Counted from the first letter of the stretch, positions 11,948 to 22,644 are shown. The stretch: DNA of 64,000 nt from Archivesica marissinica (GCA_014843695.1 CM026402.1:13197512-13261511), one strand, 5' to 3'. A program made the numbers and translations. Notes: generated from the sequence alone by a model not told the origin.

Positions 11948-11950
<3 letters not shown>
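11370..11950 (-). mobile_element. TTAA-type MITE, degenerate copy, with nested SINE A tail
   Basis: Homologous to the full MITE at 25121-25604. It starts at CAGCTTTACATCATATG and ends CCTTTATTACGATGTAAT, running straight into the ATA microsatellite. About 115 extra bases (near 11676-11790) are flanked by CTCTGTT on both sides and contain GAGGGGTTCGACATTAGAGG. That insert resembles the SINE A 3' end with a GATA tail, so it is probably a 5'-truncated SINE A with a 7-bp target duplication. Confidence 0.75.

Positions 11951-11990
<40 letters not shown>
11949..11990. repeat. (TAA)n microsatellite
   Basis: About 14 uninterrupted TAA units. Read on the minus strand this is the TTA-repeat tail that ends the LINE whose 3'UTR starts beside it, a usual 3' end for CR1/L2-type LINEs. 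Confidence 0.95.
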
Positions 11991-11991
<1 letters not shown>

Positions 11992-14280
11992 GACTTTATT
12001 TAACGAGAGTACTCATTTAACAAAAGTTAATCTACCATGAGGCCCTCAACATATATACAATCAATGCAATCAAAAGATAGCACTATAAGTGAGAACTGCA
12101 CATTGGAATAATATAGTAATGTAAAAGCTGAAAAATAGAGAAACTATATTTAATATGTAATGGAATATGATGATATATGGAATTGGCTAGCAGAGTAGAA
12201 AATAGGAATGAGACAATTAATGATACTAGATCTATCTAACAATATGCAGATTTGACTTGTAGTGGTATCTTCAAAATATGTATGAAATCAACTTAAAGAC
12301 AGCAGCAATATTTACGATTCTAATAAATATAGCAATCGCAATACACATTTATAATAACAGTAGAAGTGCGCGATTAGTTTGAATTGTTATAGTTCCACCT
12401 TAAGTAGAGAATTTTGAACTGTTGGATGGTTGGAGCATTTTGAACTGAGTGAGGCAATGAATTCCAAATAGATGATCCTGAAAATTCAAATGTATTACGA
12501 AATAATTCACAATTTGGTCTTGGTGTGTATAATTGATATTCTGAGGTTGATCTAAGAATTCTAGGATGTATATCAGAAGTAAAAGTGAAGGATGATTTTA
12601 AATAGTCTGGAGCAGCTCCATGTAATGTTTTATACATTTGTATAGCCTTCTGATATATGACTCGTTCTGGAAAGGTCATCCATTTTAGTTGGGAGAATAA
12701 TAATTGCGATGGAGTGTCAAAGTCCTGATCTAGAATTAGTCTAGCTGCTCTCTTTTGTAACCGAACTATTTTATCTTCTAAAGATGAGTTGCAGTTACCC
12801 CAAATCACACAACAAAAGTCTAAGTGAGGCAATATGTAAGCATTGTAGAAGAGGTTGCGATTGGGAATAGAGAGATACCTTTTTATACGAGACAATAAAT
12901 ATAAATAAGAGTTACATTTTTTGAGAACATTGTCAGTATGCTTATCCCAGGATAGTGTGTTGTCAATCATAACTCCGAGTAGTCGTTCAGCAGAACTCGG
13001 ATGTATGACGGTGTTGTTCACTTTCACTTCAAGAGCAGACTCACTGATACTATGAGCTTTTGATTTAGAGGAAATATACATGATTTTGGTCTTAGAAGTA
13101 TTGAGAATCATACGATTGTCTAAACACCACTGTTGAACATTTATCAAATCAGTAGATAAAGAAGTAGTAAGAGTGTCAAGAGATTGATCGGAGGCAGATA
13201 TAGTTGCATCGTCAGCAAATATGTCTGCAACTGTGCTGGTAAGAGTCATAGGTAAGTCATTGATGTAAATTATAAAGAGAATGGGACCTAAGACAGACCC
13301 CTGAGGAACACCAGAAACAACAGGTCCAGCATCAGAACGAGCACCAGAAACATTCGTTTGTTGGAACCTGTCAGCTAAGTACGAGGAAAACCAATTTTGT
13401 GATGATTCAGCAAGACCATAATAAGCTAATTTACGTATTAAGATAGAATGATCAACCAGATCAAAGGCTTTGGAAAGATCCAGAAAGACTGTGCCCACTA
13501 CTTCATTCTATCAATTGCTGATATCCAGTCATCCAGTAAGCGTGTAAGGGCAGTTTGACATGAATGATTTTTACGGAATCCGGACTGTCGATTATATAAT
13601 AAATTATGTTCCTCGAGAAATTGTTTCAAGTGAAAGCTGACATGGCGCTCAAGAATCAATGACACAACAGGTAATATTGATATAGGTCTGTAATTATTTT
13701 TATCTGATTTGTCACCTTTTTTGTGAATGGGTATAACTTTGGCTAATTTAAATGCTTTGGGAAATTTGTTGGAGTTTATGCTAGAATTGAATATTTGTGT
13801 TAAAATTGGAGCAATGATTTTGGCAGAAAGCTTTAAGAATCTGGCATGTATATTATCAGAGCCCGTTGATTTAGATACATCAAGTGAAAGAAGTTGTTTT
13901 TCAACAAACTGCACAGATACTAAGGGAATAGAAAATATAGATATGTTTGACAATTTAGTGTTGTTAGTAGTTTCAAGTGCAAAGTTAGAGTAGTGGGGTG
14001 GTGGGTTATCAGACTGAAACTGCCTATGAATATTACAGACATGTTCATTAAAAATATTGGCCGTATAGTTAGCATTTAATATTTTACATCCATTTTCATC
14101 ATGTAGGTACTGTGTTTGAGATTTATTGTTCAGTCCTGATAATTCATTTAGGCTGCTCCATAATTGTTTCGGATTGTGTTTATTCGAGTTAATATGTGTG
14201 GTGTAGTAATTATGCTTTGAGGTAAATATAAGTGATTTGACTTTTTGTCTCCATATTTTAAACTTATCTGATATTTGTTA
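11991..14280 (-). mobile_element. 5'-truncated APE-type LINE (L2/CR1-like), here LINE 1
   Basis: Minus strand. It contains the C-terminal part of ORF2, a 3'UTR of about 380 bp (12373-11991) ending CTCGTTAAATAAAGTC, and the TTA-repeat tail. The 5' break at about 14280 is directly followed by SINE D. A second copy of the same 3'UTR lies at 25720-25921 plus 27956-28150, split by another LINE. Confidence 0.85.
12374..14278 (-). pseudogene. LINE 1 ORF2 fragment: reverse transcriptase and C-terminal region
   Basis: Open from about 14278 downward in one frame. The order is linker (HNPKQLWSSLNEL), then RT motifs DVSKSTGSDNIHARFLK, KKGDKSDKNNYRPISIL and NRQSGFRKNHSCQTA. The frame breaks at about 13498, where one base appears lost between DRMK and VGTVFLDLSKAFDLVDH. 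The rest is intact through GVPQGSVLGPILF, the catalytic FADDA box and the C-terminal region, with the stop at 12374. The endonuclease is missing through 5' truncation, so the copy cannot move alone. The alanine after FADD is an allowed variant of FADD(S/T/A). Clade L2/CR1-like is inferred from overall style, not searched. Confidence 0.85.
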
Positions 14281-14292
14281 TATGCTGCTTTA

Positions 14293-14586
14293 AAATCCTA
14301 ATAAATAATTATTGGAAATAATGGAAATATTCAACAGTAAATTTAAACTTTATTTATTTTACAACAATTGCGAAACAAGTTTTATCAACTTATATTAATC
14401 ACTCTCGTTGGCGCGGATGAAAGCGTAAATGTGGTCATTCTTGTGGGAGGAAACCTGAGTACCCGGAGAAAACCCACCTGTCCGATCTAGCGACAACCGT
14501 ACCATAGCACATACATCCCGGTCCGAGGATCGAACCAGGGTTGCATTGGTGAAAAGCGAGCGCGCTAACCACTGCGCTAATCGCAC
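14293..14586 (-). mobile_element. tRNA-derived SINE, family D, copy 2
   Basis: Nearly colinear with copy 1, including the head GCGCAGTGGTTAGCGCGCTC, the B box GGTTCGATCC, the GGGTTTTCTCCGGGTACTC body motif and the tail. The 3' end AATAATTATTTATTAGGATT is shared with copy 1. Confidence 0.87.
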
Positions 14587-14680
14587 AGCTTATTCAACGT
14601 TACAGTAATTGTGTTGTAATCTGCGGCTCATTAGAATATCTCGGTGTGTATCACAGTATTGGTAAATACGTGTAGGGCCT

Positions 14681-15041
14681 TTAACCCTTTCCTTCTTAGA
14701 AGCACCTCTTGATACCATTACCAATACGACATACATTGACAATGTAGTAGCCAAACCAATGTTCATAATAAATGTCAGAATCTCACGTAGTCCCAGTAAT
14801 ACATATGGAGGTGGCGACTACTTATCCACTGCATGATATCTAAATGGCTGTAGTTTGTATGGAGATATAATAGTATATTAACCTAAATCTCTATGAAGGA
14901 AAGGGTTAAATGGCTGTTGTTTGTATGGAGATATAATAGTATATTAACCTAAATCTCTATGAAGGAAAGGGTTAAATGGCTGTAGTTTGTATGGAGATAT
15001 AATAGTATATTAACCTAAATCGCTATGAAGGAAAGGGTTAA
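14681..15041. mobile_element. piggyBac-like MITE with TTAA ends and amplified 3' end
   Basis: TTAA at 14681-14684 precedes the terminal inverted repeat CCCTTTCCTTC-TTAG. The right end is the inverse, ..GAAGGAAAGGG followed by TTAA at 15038-15041. TTAA target duplications and CCC termini are hallmarks of the piggyBac superfamily. The right third (14842-15041) is three 66-bp tandem units. Each ends in the same GAAGGAAAGGGTTAA terminus, so the element has three consecutive right ends. No coding capacity. Confidence 0.75.
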
Positions 15042-15646
15042 ATGAATAACTATCATAATCAATCTTTGAATTAGATATGGACTAGAAGGTTCTAATAAAA
15101 TAAAACCACCATTATCTTTCGCATAAGAAATAAATCATGTTATTAATCAACTAAATGGTTACAGTCTAGTAGTTATGCCATTAGTCATTTAGACATTTTA
15201 GCAACATTAAAGCTTCATTCCTTGGCATTGTGTTATTTTTCTAACTTAAGACCATGTTTCTTAATAAACATCTTTTAACATTCTGACAGAAATGGGTGCC
15301 GCAAATCAGTTTTCGAAATCTCTACCTAATTTATGACACACGAGAATGTATTTTGATAAAATAACATTTTTTTCCAATTAACGTGTACACGCGCGAGGCG
15401 AAGAAGTGCGCATATTATCTCGCCAGTGAGAGAGAGAAGCAGATGCGTACCTATCAATATGTCACTCATGATGTTACTATCTCCCCCGCTCAATCTAGGA
15501 AACGAAATTTATTAAGGAAAAGGCTTAAGGGAACACTGTTTACAGTTATATTTAAAGCGTAGTGTTTTATTCATTAATTCAGCTTCATTCATTAAATTAA
15601 CTGGCATATTATTAGTTTAATCATATTTTATTGCATTCATTCATTC
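15042..15646. other. No gene recognised
   Basis: AT-rich sequence without a long open frame. A short GAGAGAGAGA run and a CpG-containing patch (ACGCGCGAGGCGAAG) near 15390-15440 are the only visible structure. Confidence 0.55.
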
Positions 15647-15718
15647 TACATTATATACTAGAGAACATAGAAAACGCACACCTACATTATATACTAGAGA
15701 ACATAGAAAACGCACACT
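15647..15718. repeat. Two inverted units of the 36-bp minisatellite
   Basis: Two tandem copies of CTACATTATATACTAGAGAA / CATAGAAAACGCACAC are the reverse complement of the 36-bp unit of the main array, which begins 145 bp to the right. The arrangement is head to head around a unique spacer. Confidence 0.92.
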
Positions 15719-15862
15719 TCGGATAACATATTATTGTATTATAAATACATAGTTTTAAACATTTTGGAATAGTTTTAGTTGATCAGTTTGTGTTTTATAA
15801 TAAAAATGTGATATATCTTGGATGGAATCCTTCGTATTTCGTCGTTCATGTAATAATAATCA

Positions 15863-16881
15863 TATAATGTAGGTGTGCGTTGTCTATGTCCTCTAGTATA
15901 TAATGTAGGTGTGCGTTGTCTATGTCCTCTAGTATATAATGTAGGTGTGCGATTTCTATGTCCTCTAATATACAATGTAGGTGTGCGTTTTCTATGTCCT
16001 CTAGTATATACTGTAGGTGTGCGTTGTCTATGTCCTCTAGTATATAATGTAGGTGTACGTTTTCTATGTCATCTAGTATATAATGTAGGTGTGCGTTTTC
16101 TATGTCCTCTAATATATAATGTATGTGTACGTTTTCTATGTCCTCTAGTATATAATGTAGGTGTGCGTTTTCTATGTCCTCTAGTATATAATGTAGGTGT
16201 GCGTTTTCTATGTCCTCTAGTATATAATGTATGTGTACGTTTTCTATGTCCTCTAGTATATAATGTAGGTGTGCGTTGTCTATGTCCTCTAGTATATAAT
16301 GTAGGTGTGCGTTTTCTATGTCCTCTAGTATATAATGTATGTGTACGTTTTCTATGTCCTCTAGTATTTAATGTAGATGTACGTTGTCTATGTCCTCTAG
16401 TATATAATGTAGGTGTGCGTTGTCTATGTCCTCTAGTATATAATGTAGGTGTGCGTTTTCAATGTCCTCTAGTATATAATGTAGGTGTGCGTTTTCTATG
16501 TCCTCTAGTATACAATGCAGGTGTGCGTTTTCTATGTCCTCTAGTATATACTGTAGGTGTGCGTTGTCTATGTCCTCTAGTATATAATGTAGGTGTGCGT
16601 TTTTAATGTCCTCTAGTATATAATGTAGGTGTGCGTTTTATATGTCCTCTAGTATACAATGTAGGTGTGCGTTTTCTATGTCCTCTAGTATATACTGTAG
16701 GTGTGCGTTGTCTATGTCCTCTAGTATATAATGTAGGTGTGCGTTTTTAATGTCCTCTAGTATATAATGTAGGTGTGCGTTTTCAATGTCCTCTAGTATA
16801 TAATGTAGGTGTGCGTTTTCAATGTCCTCTAGTATATAATGTATGTGTGCGTTTTCTATGTCCTCTAGTATACAATGTACA
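15863..16881. repeat. 36-bp minisatellite (about 28 units)
   Basis: Unit TATAATGTAGGTGTGCGTTT / TCTATGTCCTCTAGTA, 36 bp. Because 36 is divisible by three, one plus-strand frame stays open for 243 codons (15875-16606) as a 12-residue repeat (LVYNVGVRFLCP). No ATG context, splice site or composition suggests it is translated. Confidence 0.95.
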
Positions 16882-17441
16882 GAACACAACATATGAACAC
16901 ACGTGTATAAGTATGCATAGTATATACGATGTATGTCATTGTTGTGCACACGAATAATAAATGTTAAACAACATTAGTTGCCCGCCCTCCCCAAAATACT
17001 AGATTGTAACAAACAAAGTGACATATGAGTTGTGCAAATACTAAAATTGATGATTACTAATATAAAGGGAAAATGACAACTTTTCACAGTAAACAGGATT
17101 TTCTATCTCGTATTGCACAGCGTGTGAGATTTCTAATTCAATAAAATAACCAAAGGGTAATGAGAGACATTAGTCAGTTACTGCCCCTGAATACTCATGA
17201 ACATAGAATGGTCCTCTTAATTGGCTTCCTCTGTTTTTATCGTTGTTTCCTTTGTACCACATGATATCTGTTTTCATTACACGATATCTGTTTTCTTCAT
17301 TATTTTCCCTATCGTATAATTATTAAATTACTAAATATCGACAGATATCCTACAGCATATCCAATGGATACGTTACTGTAGAAATTGAATATAAATTAAT
17401 TAACATGCTTTTGATAAAATCATATTTATCATACCGCAACA
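16882..17441. other. No gene; contains one member of a direct repeat pair
   Basis: 17088-17152 (CACAGTAAACAGG, GCACAGCGTGTGAGATTTCT, AATTCAATAAAATAAC) recurs in direct orientation at 17800-17866, flanking the region that holds SINE A2. Otherwise unrecognised AT-rich DNA. Confidence 0.6.
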
Positions 17442-17643
17442 TATGTTCCATTAATGTCAAACCCCTCTCGGGGACCTAGATATTTTTCCTGGGCAGGCTT
17501 AGCCGACCTAAGCGATTAACCAGTACTAAGCAATGTGTGTGAGGTGCCTTGCTCAATGGCACTACATACGTGGCCTTTTCGAGTATCGAACCCGGGACCG
17601 TTCGATTCTAAATCAGACGCTCTACCACTAGACCACGGACGCC
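17442..17643 (-). mobile_element. tRNA-derived SINE, family A, copy 2
   Basis: Minus strand. The head GGCGTCCGTGGTCTAGTGGT has intact A and B boxes (GGGTTCGATACTC). The body GAGCAAGGCACCTCACACAC and the end GACATTAATGGAACATA follow. It matches copy 1 over its whole length. Confidence 0.88.
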
Positions 17644-17926
17644 ACACATTGTTAGGGAACACCAATAAAAACAAAGGCTTTCAACTAAAAGGACCAATAC
17701 ATATAATCGGGATAAATAAGACTTTATCAATCGAAAACCCAATAATGTCTCTCATTGAAGTTGTTTTAATCGTGTTTCGTGTAGCGTTGTATCAACATTT
17801 CACAGTAAACAGGAGTGTCTGTCTCGGATTGCTCAGCGTGTGAGATTTCTAATTCAATAAAATAACAGATGAAACCGCCAAAAACTGGAGTCCAGGGGCG
17901 CTAATACACGGTGATCGCATATAAAA

Positions 17927-19275
17927 TATACTCACACGAAAAAGAAAGTGCCCACTAGATTGACCTCGGTTGTTGCGTAACAATATTAAGAGAGTGCATT
18001 AAACAATTAAGCAACACTTCACAGATAGTAAATTGTTGGTTAACACGTTGGACTGGTAATCCAGGGATCGCAGGTTCGATCCCTAGTCTGACCCTAATAA
18101 AATTAACAGTCTTTCAGATGGGGACGTTAAACTGAGGTCTCGTCTCGGTGCTTTACACCCTACACGTAATAGAACCAGAGGAGACTCTGGAATGGGTCTC
18201 TGTCTGTATCATTGCACTATCCTCCAAAAATCTAAAATGACTAATCTCTTCAGGAGGCGTCGCTCATATGGGCGCAACCGGTAGCGACGATAAATAAACG
18301 TGAATCACACACAAAAGAAAGTGTGCATTTGGTTAGAGGGACAATTTTATACTTATGCAATAAATACGCAAATTTAGTATCAAAATGTGCAAAAATGTAT
18401 TGGCTACACAATGTTATATTTTTAATTGAAATTTGATAATTATCAGAACACTGTTTACGTTGTCGCAAACCTCTCTTCCTTCCTATGTCAATTGTCCGAT
18501 ATAAATGCTCTAACCATGGTCTATCCTATCGTAGACTCGCTGGAATTGTCTAGGGGGTTTCTCTACGGTCCTTCAATAATTTATAACTCAACACAGTCTA
18601 TCATTTTCCTTTGTATAATATAATTTACAACAATCGCCTTTACTTTATATCTATACATGTATCATATATCGTGATACCTCGTATCTTATTATTCGCCTCA
18701 CTATTTCAATTTGTTCATAATAGTTCTATGACTATACTAATTTCCTTCCTTTATCAAACTATTCCAATAGATATATTAGCCAAAACAATCGTTTCTTACA
18801 AGGCCTAATTATCTTCCGTTCACGTATTTAATACGACTTTAATATTTAAGAGTTAATACTTCTTTAAATATTAATTTTTCTAACTATCATAGAAACAGTT
18901 TATTTTCTAAAAGTGAGTTACATCATTTCCTTAATGCCTCCATGGCTGGATAAAAATTCACTAATTTCTTCATCATTTTTCATTTCTTAAATAGCAGAAT
19001 TAACATCTATAACAGACATTACGGCGCCAAACATCTGTGATGTTATACAATATTATTACATGTTTCTATGTCATCAATAAAGCGGCGATTATCTTACATA
19101 ACTGACCACCTGCACTCGGTAGTGTCAAAATATATTTTGTTCCCACGCAAACAGAGAACTGATCATTTAGGCGCGATTAGATTGTTTGTTTTTTCTATCT
19201 TTTGCACAACGTGTGAATATAAATATATAATTTTACCTCTAACCAAGTGCACACTTTCTTTTTCGTGTGAGTATA
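17927..19275. mobile_element. TIR element with TATA/CTCACACG ends, disrupted
   Basis: TATACTCACACGAAAAAG (24 bp matching in all) at 17927-17950 is exactly inverted at 19252-19275. A third, similar terminus lies in direct orientation at 18306-18341, immediately after SINE B3. There are probably two overlapping or nested copies. No transposase is visible. TA or TATA target duplication is compatible but unproven. Confidence 0.55.
18034..18303 (+). mobile_element. tRNA-derived SINE, family B, copy 3
   Basis: It has the anticodon-stem-like ACGTTGGACTGGTAATCCAG and the B box GCAGGTTCGATCCC. The full family-B body follows, with the tail GCAACCGGTAGCGACGATAA. The 5' part of the head is degenerate. 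It sits inside the TIR element at 17927-19275. Confidence 0.87.
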
Positions 19276-19379
19276 GAAATACATATGTATAGTAATAATT
19301 ATTTTATTTCCTCCTTTTGCCTTGGGATATTACAACAACACATTAATGAATTTCTTTTAAATATTTAACTATGCATACT

Positions 19380-19428
19380 TAAAAATGTAAGCTCATTTAC
19401 AACGATTATGAAACAAGCTTTAGCAAAT
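19380..19428 (-). mobile_element. SINE D, copy 3, 3' tail half (split)
   Basis: TACAACGATTATGAAACAAG matches the SINE D tail. The rest of the SINE resumes at 20690 after the 1.26-kb TIR element, so the SINE is older than that insertion. Confidence 0.65.
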
Positions 19429-19518
19429 GGCAAATAGCAGTCAGTTATCTTTCTTGGCAGCCGCTAGGGGCGCCACTGTACCCGGTCCTGGAATTCTCGC
19501 AGAATAAACATCATTAAC

Positions 19519-19619
19519 ATGGCATCGAAGTTCGGTCTTATGACAATACCACAGTTAAAATCGGAATTAAAGAAGAGAAATGCAAAGCAGACAGGAAGGA
19601 AAATGGATTTGGTTGAAAG
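19519..19619 (+). CDS. SAP-domain-like first coding exon carried by the TIR element
   Basis: ATG at 19519 opens 33 codons (MASKFGLMTIPQLKSELKKR, then NAKQTGRKMDLVE) ending at a plausible donor GAAAG|GTATTA (GT at 19620-19621). The pattern T-x-P-Q-L-K-x-E-L-K-K-R-x-A-x-x-x-G-R-K-x-D-L-V-E-R fits the helix-extended loop-helix of SAP DNA-binding domains. No downstream exon was found before the element ends, so this is probably the leftover 5' exon of an autonomous parent. Some SAP proteins of invertebrate transposable elements also carry SWIM and YqaJ nuclease domains. That link is from memory. Confidence 0.6.
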
Positions 19620-19918
19620 GTATTAATTTTGCTTCAGATTTTAGCGTAATAAGCAATAAAGACCGAGAAATGCGGCGATCCTGTGAACCGTAAACACGGG
19701 TCATGTCCGACAGTGCTAAGTTAATGCAATGGTCGATAAAACGATATGTAAAAAAAATCCTTGTAGTTGACGTTAAAAATGGTCAAGAATATGTATTCCA
19801 CCCGAATTGCAACACCTAACAGAATTAAAATTGTATAACCGGGAAAAATAAACAACTTTTACGACTAGCATACGCTATTATATACGATAACTTTGTCTCT
19901 AAATACATACATGTCGAA

Positions 19919-19982
19919 ATGGCCGTGTGGTTAGAGCGTTGATCTGTGACACGGGAGACCGAGGTTCGAATCATACCGATGT
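19919..19982 (+). repeat. tRNA-like segment (SINE head?)
   Basis: GGCCGTGTGGTTAGAGCG (A box) and GAGGTTCGAATC (B box) flank a CTGTGAC loop with a GTG anticodon. No seven-base acceptor stem closes it, so it looks like a SINE head or pseudo-tRNA rather than a tRNA-His gene. Confidence 0.5.
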
Positions 19983-20233
19983 TGTTCATATCCTAATTAT
20001 GTTTTTTTGTGTCTTTTTCAGAACAATCTAATTGATTATGACTGATTCCGAAATCAGTATTTCGCCCGTACTAACGCCTCTACGATGGTGTAATGACAAT
20101 GAAGCAGGACTCTAGTTCTGCTCAATGCTACTCTTTTTCATTCTCAAGCTTTTCTTAAAAACACAAGCGCTTAAACATACCATCGATGGTCTTTTGAACG
20201 TAATCATTAGCTCTGAAATGGCCTTTGCATATG

Positions 20234-20414
20234 ACTGCAGTCTTCGAAGCGTAAAATCTTTATCTCAACCAGCCGATCAGAATATAGTATCAACCACGCA
20301 TAAAGAACGCCTTCATCACTTGCTCCGCCCAGGGTTAGGGTCAAAACGCGTGGTTGATGTCATTATTCAGTTGGGTGGTTGAGAAAAAAGGCTTACATCT
20401 TCGAAGGCTGCCAA
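20234..20414. mobile_element. Nested hairpin MITE
   Basis: GCAGTCTTCGAAGCGTAAAA and TCTCAACCAGC .. TCAACCACGC at 20238-20300 are inverted, imperfectly, at 20346-20412. About 60-bp arms surround a 45-bp loop containing GCTCCGCCCAGGGTTAGGG. It lies inside the AT-flanked TIR element. Confidence 0.55.
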
Positions 20415-20689
20415 TCTTTGAACGATTCGTCTATCCTTCTAATCGTGTTCACCCACTTGGAACGCCTATCATAATCTTTCGGAAACTCATGTCCTCCTCT
20501 TAAATGACACTGGGGTACACAGCAGCAGGTTGAAGGCATAATTATCTATTATTTTGTGTTATTATGTATGAGCGTGTTTACATTGTTTTCTAAGGAAAGT
20601 ACGATAAAATCCGAATCACTCCAAATGTATCGGGACCGGGTCAGGTGGCGCCACCTAGTTAAGAACGACAACTGACTGCTATTTGCCAT

Positions 20690-20829
20690 TCTATTAACCA
20701 TTCTCGTAGATGAAAGCACATACTTATGTTGTAGAAAACCGGTGTACTCGGAGACATACTTCAAGATGCGAGAATCGAACAAGGGTTGCATTGGTGAAAC
20801 GCGAACGTACTAACCACATCGCTAATCGG
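20690..20829 (-). mobile_element. SINE D, copy 3, head half (split)
   Basis: Minus strand. A degenerate tRNA-like head (GCGATGTGGTTAGTACGTTC, GGTTCGATTCTCG) and the body CTCCGAGTACACCGGTTTTC lead up to the TIR insertion at 20689. It is the other half of the SINE begun at 19380. Confidence 0.65.
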
Positions 20830-20898
20830 GAAGCAGAGATGCATATATAGGCATATATGGGCAGATACTGCTTTAATCATAAACTTTTTTTTAATTAA

Positions 20899-21132
20899 GT
20901 TTATTTAACATCGCTACCGGTTGGCCATTTGAGCGACGGGCAGTTTACATAACAACACATTTCCTGAGCAGGCTCCAGCGGTTAACCAGTACTTGGTGCA
21001 CCAACCTACCTAAGAAAGTGCCGATTTGTTCATATAAAGAGACACGGTCTGAGCGGGGATCGATATCAGTGATGATAGGTTACAGTGGTATACAAGTCAG
21101 CGACCTAAACAACTCGACCACGGAGGCGGACT
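20899..21132 (-). mobile_element. tRNA-derived SINE, family C, copy 1
   Basis: Minus strand. The head GTCCGCCTCCGTGGTCGAGT, with a long variable region (ACCACTGTAACCTATCATCA) and the B-box region CGATCCCCGCTCAGACCGTG, suggests a Leu- or Ser-type tRNA origin. The 3' end (GCCAACCGGTAGCGATGTTA) is close to the SINE B tail, unlike copy 2 of the same family. Confidence 0.8.
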
Positions 21133-21173
21133 TAACCATAACCATATGCGATCTTCCTATTTATACTGTTGTT

Positions 21174-22262
21174 GTGTGCATGATCTGCCCACGGCTATGT
21201 TTGTGTGCATGGTCTGCCCACAGCTATGTTTGTGTGAATGATCTGCCCACAGCTATGTTTGTGTGCATGATCTGCCCACAGCTATGTTTGTGTGCATGGT
21301 CTGCCCCAATCTATGTTTGTGTGCATGGTCTGCCCACAGCTATGTTTGTGTGCATGATCTGCCCCACAGCTATGTTTGTGTACATGATCTGTCCCACAGC
21401 TATGTTTGTGTGCATGATCTGCCCACAGCTATGTTTGTGTACATGATCTGTCCCACAGCTATGTTTGTGTGCATGGTATGCCCCACAGCTATGTTTGTGT
21501 GCATGATCTGCCCCACAGCTATGTTTGTGTACATGATCTGCCCCACAGCTATGTTTGTGTACATGATCTGTCCCACAGCTATGTTTGTGTGCATGATCTG
21601 CCCACAGCTATGTTTGTGTGCATGGTATGCCCCACAGCTATGTTTGTGTGCATGGTATGCCCCACAGCTATGTTTGTGTGCATGATCTGCCCACAGCTAT
21701 GTTTGTGTGCATGGTATGCCCCACAGCTATGTGTGTGTGCATGATCTGCCCCACAGCTATGTTTGTGTGCATGATCTTCCCCACAGCTATGTTTGTGTGC
21801 ATGATCTGCCCCACATCTATGTTTGTGTGCATGATCTGCCCCACAGCTATGTGTGTGTGCATGATCTGCCCCACAGCTATGTTTGTGTGCATGAACTGCC
21901 CACATCTATGTGTGTGTGCATGAACTGCCCACAGCTATGTTTGTGTGCATGAACTGCCCACATCTATGTTTGTGTGCATGAACTGCCCACAGCTATGTTT
22001 GTGTGCATGAACTGCCCACATCTATGTTTGTGTGCATGAACTGCCCACAGCTATGTTTGTGTGCATGAACTGCCCACATCTATGTGTGTGTGCATGATCT
22101 GCCCACAGCTATGTTTGTGTGCATGATCTGCCCACAGCTATGTTTGTGTGCATGGTATGCCCCACAGCTATGTTTGTGTGCATGATCTGCCCACAGCTAT
22201 GTTTGTGTGCATGGTATGCCCCATAGCTATGTTTGTGTGCATGATCTGCCCCACAGCTATGT
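21174..22262. repeat. 29/30-bp minisatellite (about 37 units)
   Basis: Unit TGCATGATCTGCCCCACAGC / TATGTTTGTG. Units with three or four C residues give 29 or 30 bp, so reading frames shift along the array and several overlapping open frames appear on both strands. GGTATG, GAACTG and CATCTATG variants are clustered. Confidence 0.95.
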
Positions 22263-22354
22263 TGACTTCTGACAAATATTGTGTGTTTGATCTTTATTTC
22301 TGCCCACAAATACTGACATATAAAAGCATGTCGACTGTCCACGAGTAAAACACC

Positions 22355-22644
22355 TCACAGACGGATCTATAGCCCAGTAGTAACACGCTGGATTGGTAAT
22401 CCAGGGATCGCAGGTTCGATCACCTGTCTGACCCTAATAAAATTAACAGTCTTTCAGATGGGACGTTAAACCGAGGTCTCGTGTCGGTGCTTTACACCGT
22501 GCACGTAAAAGAACCAGAGGAGACTCTGTAATGGGTCTCTGCCTGTATCATTGCACTATCCTCCAAAATCTAAAATTACTAATCTCTTCAGGAGGCGTCG
22601 TTCATATGGGCAACCGGTAGCGACGATAAATAAACGTAAAACAC
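22355..22644 (+). mobile_element. tRNA-derived SINE, family B, copy 4, with 14-bp target duplication
   Basis: A complete element from the head ACGGATCTATAGCCCAGTAG to the tail GATAAATAAACGTAAAACAC. It is flanked by the direct repeat ACGAGTAAAACACC (22341-22354 and 22645-22658), the signature of target-primed insertion. Confidence 0.93.

Larger units (their letters stand above)
19429..20687. mobile_element. Non-autonomous TIR transposon with AT target duplication, inserted in SINE D
   Basis: GGCAAATAGCAGTCAGTT at 19429 is inverted at 20670-20687. The inverted similarity continues imperfectly for about 60 bp, including GGCGCCAC and CCCGGTCC. The dinucleotide AT flanks both ends (19427-19428 and 20688-20689), and the SINE D sequence is split at that point. 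The interior has one coding exon (19519-19619), a tRNA-like segment and a nested hairpin MITE, but no transposase. AT duplications together with a SAP exon suggest an ISL2EU-type (PIF/Harbinger-related) relative. That assignment is an inference. Confidence 0.7.

Noticed and set aside
19919..19982. tRNA-His gene
   Set aside because: The anticodon-like GTG and B box are present, but no acceptor stem or proper T stem could be formed.
21018..22348. Overlapping open frames with CMICPTAMFV-type repeats on both strands
   Set aside because: They are by-products of the 29/30-bp array, with no start context, splice sites or codon bias.
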